Source: Chitinophagaceae bacterium
Lineage (GTDB): Bacteria; Bacteroidota; Bacteroidia; Chitinophagales; Chitinophagaceae
Assembly: GCA_018061385.1 (NCBI GenBank)
Contig: JAGOUF010000070.1
Location: 1-8,479 of the forward strand
Direction of reading: 5' to 3'
DNA length: 8,479 bases
Shown here: positions 6,553-8,479 of the stretch, piece after piece
Numbering within the stretch: position 1 is the stretch's first letter
How the letters are laid out: each line of letters begins with the position of its first letter
The notes under the pieces: model-generated
What the model was told of the DNA's origin: nothing
Database searches by the model: none
What the model saw: only the letters and a program-made list of their open reading frames with translations
Program-made: the position numbers and the translations under genes

Positions 6553-6913
6553 AATAGAATTATTTTTTAAGAATCATGGTTGTAAAGTAGTGGTGATTGT
6601 AATTACATTGTTATTACTTTTCTATCTTATATATGCTACAAAAGAAAATGGCAAAGTAAATAATATTGCTAAAGAATATTTAGATAGAGCAGATAGTTTT
6701 AAGGTAGAATACAATAAAACAAAAGTGCAACTAGATAGCATTGTCAGTGTGCTTAAAAATCAGCAAAAAATAGTATCTAAAGCAGAAACAACAAGGGTTA
6801 TTATAGAGAGCAAATATAAAGATGTAAAAGATGAAAATAAAATACAAATTCGCAATTATTTTGATGCTAATGATAGTGTCAAAATTAGCACTTTCACAAG
6901 ACTCGTTAAATAA
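6533..6913 (+). CDS. Rz-like inner-membrane spanin candidate
   Basis: This protein has 126 residues. A single N-terminal membrane segment (about residues 18-36, KVVVIVITLLLLFYLIYA) is preceded by a short basic cytoplasmic tail. It is followed by a hydrophilic, mostly helical region (about residues 40-115) with heptad-like spacing in KVQLDSIVSVLKNQQKIVSK. This N-in, C-out layout with a periplasmic coiled coil is what inner-membrane spanins (Rz type) show. Such proteins help break the outer membrane at the end of phage lysis. Its last 83 bases overlap the next gene in another frame, echoing the overlapping Rz/Rz1 arrangement. No sequence family is recognised. Confidence 0.55.
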   Translation: MENLKSKIELFFKNHGCKVVVIVITLLLLFYLIYATKENGKVNNIAKEYLDRADSFKVEYNKTKVQLDSIVSVLKNQQKIVSKAETTRVIIESKYKDVKDENKIQIRNYFDANDSVKISTFTRLVK

Positions 6914-7301
6914 TAGTTATCCTAAAGTAATAATTTTAGAAGATAGTACAAAATTAATAGCAATCACTCCTGCTCAAATGGATAGTATTGCTGTAAGATT
7001 AATTAAAGCAAAAGAGTTGCCTATTTGTGATTCGGTGGTAAATGCACAAAAAAAAGAAATAGTAGCAAAAGATACATTCATCGCTAACCAAGCATTGTTT
7101 ATTGATTTTTATAAGAAAAGAGATGATATTAATGGTGGAATAAGACGAAACCAAGATATTGTTATAAATGAATTAAAATCATCACTCAAAAAAGAAAAGC
7201 AAAAAGCTGTAGTTATTAAGATAGCTAATTTTGTTTGTTACCCTATTGCAATAATTGGTACAGCAATAGCTACATATTATATTTCAAGTAAGTTAAAATA
7301 G
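6831..7301 (+). CDS. Exported coiled-coil protein with C-terminal membrane anchor, spanin-like candidate
   Basis: This protein has 156 residues. It begins with a signal peptide (MKIKYKF, hydrophobic AIILMLMIV, likely cleavage near ALS-Q). A periplasmic stretch follows with a short beta-like part (PKVIILEDSTKLIAITPAQ) and a long helical part (about residues 45-125, with CDSVVNAQKKEIVAKDTFIA). It ends in a hydrophobic segment (about 130-150, FVCYPIAIIGTAIATYYI) and a basic tail. There is no lipobox cysteine after the signal, so it is not a classic Rz1 outer-membrane lipoprotein. The combination of exported N-terminus, coiled coil and C-terminal inner-membrane anchor resembles a one-protein spanin lacking the lipid anchor. 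It starts 83 bases inside the previous gene and ends 5 bases before the lysozyme, which supports a lysis role. Confidence 0.6.
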   Translation: MKIKYKFAIILMLMIVSKLALSQDSLNNSYPKVIILEDSTKLIAITPAQMDSIAVRLIKAKELPICDSVVNAQKKEIVAKDTFIANQALFIDFYKKRDDINGGIRRNQDIVINELKSSLKKEKQKAVVIKIANFVCYPIAIIGTAIATYYISSKLK

Positions 7302-7306
7302 AAATC

Positions 7307-7795
7307 ATGGCATATCTAAATAATCCTAATTTTGAACTATGGTTTGAAATGAAAAAAGAATTTGAAGGGTTTAGAACCCAAGCCTATGCTGATAGTGGTG
7401 GAGTATGGACAATAGGATTTGGAAGTACCTATAATCACAATCAAAAAAGAAAAGTACAAAAAGGTGATTTAATAAATAGAGAAACTGCTATTGAATGGAT
7501 GAAAATAGATGCCAATGAAGTAGTAAGACAATTGAATGTCTATATAAAAGTAAAACTAAAAGATACACAAACTACAGCTATCTGTGACTATATTTACAAT
7601 AGAGGAATTAGAAACTTTTTAAGAACTCAATTAGATGAATTAATAAATTCAAATGCTAATATAGATAAAATATGTAAAGAGATAGAAGTTACTGGTTGGA
7701 GAGATATATTAGGTCATATTTTAAAAGGTCTAATAAGACGAAGAAAATCTGAATCTTATTTATATAGATTTGGAGATCTAAAATTTTACTTTTAG
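7307..7795 (+). CDS. Endolysin, GH24 (T4-type) lysozyme
   Basis: This protein has 162 residues, the usual size for a single-domain GH24 muramidase, which cuts the MurNAc-GlcNAc bond of peptidoglycan. The catalytic triad is intact and spaced as in T4 lysozyme: Glu20 in KEFEGFR, Asp29 in AYADSGG and Thr35 in VWTIGFG (gaps of 9 and 6 residues). Later family marks are a helix with AICDYIYNRGIRNF and the C-terminal LKGLIRRRKSESYLY, matching the G-L-x-x-R-R-x-x-E-x-x-L pattern. There is no signal peptide, so release probably depends on a holin; candidates lie just upstream. It is the last gene before a strong terminator and closes the lysis cassette. Confidence 0.93.
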   Translation: MAYLNNPNFELWFEMKKEFEGFRTQAYADSGGVWTIGFGSTYNHNQKRKVQKGDLINRETAIEWMKIDANEVVRQLNVYIKVKLKDTQTTAICDYIYNRGIRNFLRTQLDELINSNANIDKICKEIEVTGWRDILGHILKGLIRRRKSESYLYRFGDLKFYF

Positions 7796-7824
7796 ACAAT
7801 ATTATTTATTATATTTTATTATTT

Positions 7825-7853
7825 AAGCTTACTAGATATTAGTAAGCTTTTTT
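7825..7853 (+). terminator. Strong intrinsic terminator after the lysozyme gene
   Basis: AAGCTTACTA (7825-7834) pairs perfectly with TAGTAAGCTT (7840-7849), around a five-base loop. T continues to 7853, followed by CTTTT. The ten-base-pair stem with a T-run sits 30 bases after the stop codon and is oriented for + strand transcription. It very likely ends the late operon. Confidence 0.9.
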
Positions 7854-7859
7854 CTTTTA

Positions 7860-8096
7860 ATCTATCACCAGTTTAGGAAGCTTAATAGATACACTTCACC
7901 TTCCTAGCCTTAGCTAGTTAGAAAGGTGTATCTAGAATCAACAGTTTAGTTGAGCCAATGAGACACATACAAATCAACAGTATTGTGTTTGTACTTGAGA
8001 GCTACTGTAACCATGAATACCCATGTTTCTAATCTTACCTCTTCTCTCTTTCTTCTGAGGCTGTGCTGTGTTAGTTCCTATTGTAGCACTTTTTTA
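7860..8096 (+). ncRNA. Candidate structured non-coding RNA between two terminators
   Basis: This stretch carries no convincing gene and has higher GC than its surroundings (89 of 240 bases in 7861-8100 by hand count; nearby coding lines are about 23-28%). It contains consecutive stem-loops. One joins AGATA/TATCT and CACCTT/AAGGTG with an inner CTAGC/GCTAG (7887-7933). The next is TCAAC/GTTGA (7938-7953). The third is TACAAA/TTTGTA with inner CAA/TTG (7968-7993). The last is GTGCT/AGCAC (8063-8089) followed by T6 (8090-8095), a terminator-like end. The sequence AATCAACAGT occurs twice (7936 and 7972). It is not a tRNA: no acceptor/T-arm arrangement was found. It may be an independent small RNA, a processed 3' end, or a leader for the following gene. 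The exact 5' end is unknown. Confidence 0.4.
8063..8095 (+). terminator. Terminator-like hairpin with T6 at the end of the structured region
   Basis: GTGCT (8063-8067) pairs with AGCAC (8085-8089), with a possible inner TAG/CTA pair, followed by six T. The stem is short and the loop large, so it is weaker than the terminator at 7825. Confidence 0.5.
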
Positions 8097-8258
8097 CTTA
8101 TACCCCAATCGCCTTTATTATCGCAACAAGTATAAAACCTCTATAAGAGGAAATTTTATTGAGTGCAATAATACTAATTATTTCTATAATTTCAAATACT
8201 AGATAACTTTTTTTAGTTAAATTTTTCTACTTAACAATTAATTTAACAATATTTGTAT
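8097..8258 (+). promoter_or_regulatory. Leader region of the nuclease gene, with nested hairpin and candidate promoter motif
   Basis: This is the second part of the non-coding gap. CCTCT/AGAGG forms a tight hairpin (8138-8150, loop ATA). It sits inside a longer pairing of TATTATCGCA (8116-8125) with TGCAATAATA (8164-8173), nine pairs with one C/A mismatch. Further on lies AAATTT (8219-8224) plus TACTTAACAA (8228-8237), the same motif as upstream of 1132. No gene was found here apart from a doubtful 40-codon frame that starts at 8013. Confidence 0.4.
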
Positions 8259-8479
8259 ATGAAGAAGACTAAAAAACAATTAAGAGGAGAGAAAGAATTG
8301 TTCCTTATTCAAAAAGGTCAAGAGTATGCAAAGAACTTAAAACTTAATGCAACTACTTGGGAAAAGAAATTTATTTGTATTCTTAATAGATTAGGTTTTA
8401 AGTTTGAATTTCAAGTTCCAAAAATCTACAAACAAAATTATCTTTACATAGTTGACTTTATTCTTCCAGAATATAATAT
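8259..8479 (+). CDS. Putative DUF559/Vsr-like endonuclease, 3'-truncated by the window edge
   Basis: An open frame from ATG 8259 runs to the window end, and 73 residues are visible. The N-terminus is basic (MKKTKKQLRGEKELFLIQKG). It is followed by ATTWEKKFICILNRLGFKFE, FQVP and YIVDFILPEYN. The pattern of an early Glu before a helix, LG-x-x-F-x-x-Q and then a strand ending in VDF-x-LPEY is how DUF559 and very-short-patch-repair-like nucleases of the PD-(D/E)XK fold begin. Asp in IVDF would be a metal-binding residue. The second half of the active site (usually a Glu-x-Asp-Gly and His stretch) lies beyond the window. In phages such proteins can be free-standing or homing endonucleases. The preceding structured gap and promoter-like motif mark a new transcription unit. 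Confidence 0.6.
   Translation, partial: MKKTKKQLRGEKELFLIQKGQEYAKNLKLNATTWEKKFICILNRLGFKFEFQVPKIYKQNYLYIVDFILPEYN

Noticed and set aside
8013..8135. 40-codon + strand open frame in the non-coding gap (starts MNTHVSNL)
   Set aside because: It runs straight through the terminator-like hairpin, uses CTC, CTG and TGC codons unlike the neighbouring genes, and has no A-rich start leader. Chance is more likely, though a leader peptide is not fully excluded.
7860..8200. tRNA or group I intron in the gap
   Set aside because: I found no acceptor stem with a T-arm GTTC-type loop or CCA end, and could not lay out group I core pairings by eye. A covariance-model search is needed to be certain.

Overview
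The window looks like part of a double-stranded DNA phage (or prophage) genome that infects a Bacteroidota host, most likely a flavobacterium-like one. The evidence is very low GC (roughly 25-30% in most coding regions by eye), gapless or overlapping small genes all on the + strand, translation starts preceded by A-rich tracts rather than Shine-Dalgarno sequences, and a run of tail-fibre-like proteins followed by small membrane proteins and a lysozyme. I cannot name the phage. A crAss-like or marine flavophage relative is possible but not demonstrated.

Layout. (1) Positions 1-984 hold the 3' part of a tail-fibre gene with a ten-residue fibre repeat. (2) Positions 985-1131 are a gap with hairpins and a candidate promoter motif. 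(3) Positions 1132-4813 hold four adhesion or tail-fibre genes. Two are paralogues (1132-2658 and 2662-3900) that share a core of about 175 residues and a C-terminal cap but carry different predicted beta-solenoid repeat arrays. The second starts with a Sec-type signal peptide and has a GC-richer 5' half. (4) Positions 4838-5460 hold two small genes of unknown function. (5) Positions 5474-7795 are a probable lysis cassette: three small multi-span membrane proteins (the middle one apparently split by a frameshift at a T8 run), an Rz-like inner-membrane coiled-coil protein, an overlapping protein with a signal peptide and a C-terminal membrane anchor, and a GH24 (T4-type) lysozyme with an intact catalytic triad. 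(6) A strong intrinsic terminator sits at 7825-7853. (7) Positions 7860-8258 are about 400 bases without a convincing gene. This stretch is GC-richer than its surroundings and full of stem-loops. Its first part ends in a second terminator-like hairpin with T6, so it is a candidate structured non-coding RNA. (8) From 8259 to the window end there is the start of a gene for a DUF559/Vsr-like nuclease.

How it fits together. Genes from 1132 to 7795 probably form one late transcription unit: fibres for host recognition first, then lysis. A ten-base motif (TACTTAACAA) occurs about 20 bases upstream of both genes that follow a long non-coding gap (1132 and 8259) and may be a phage promoter element. 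The most interesting items are the signal-peptide-bearing fibre paralogue, the structured RNA-like region after the lysozyme, and the T8 frameshift in the holin-like gene.
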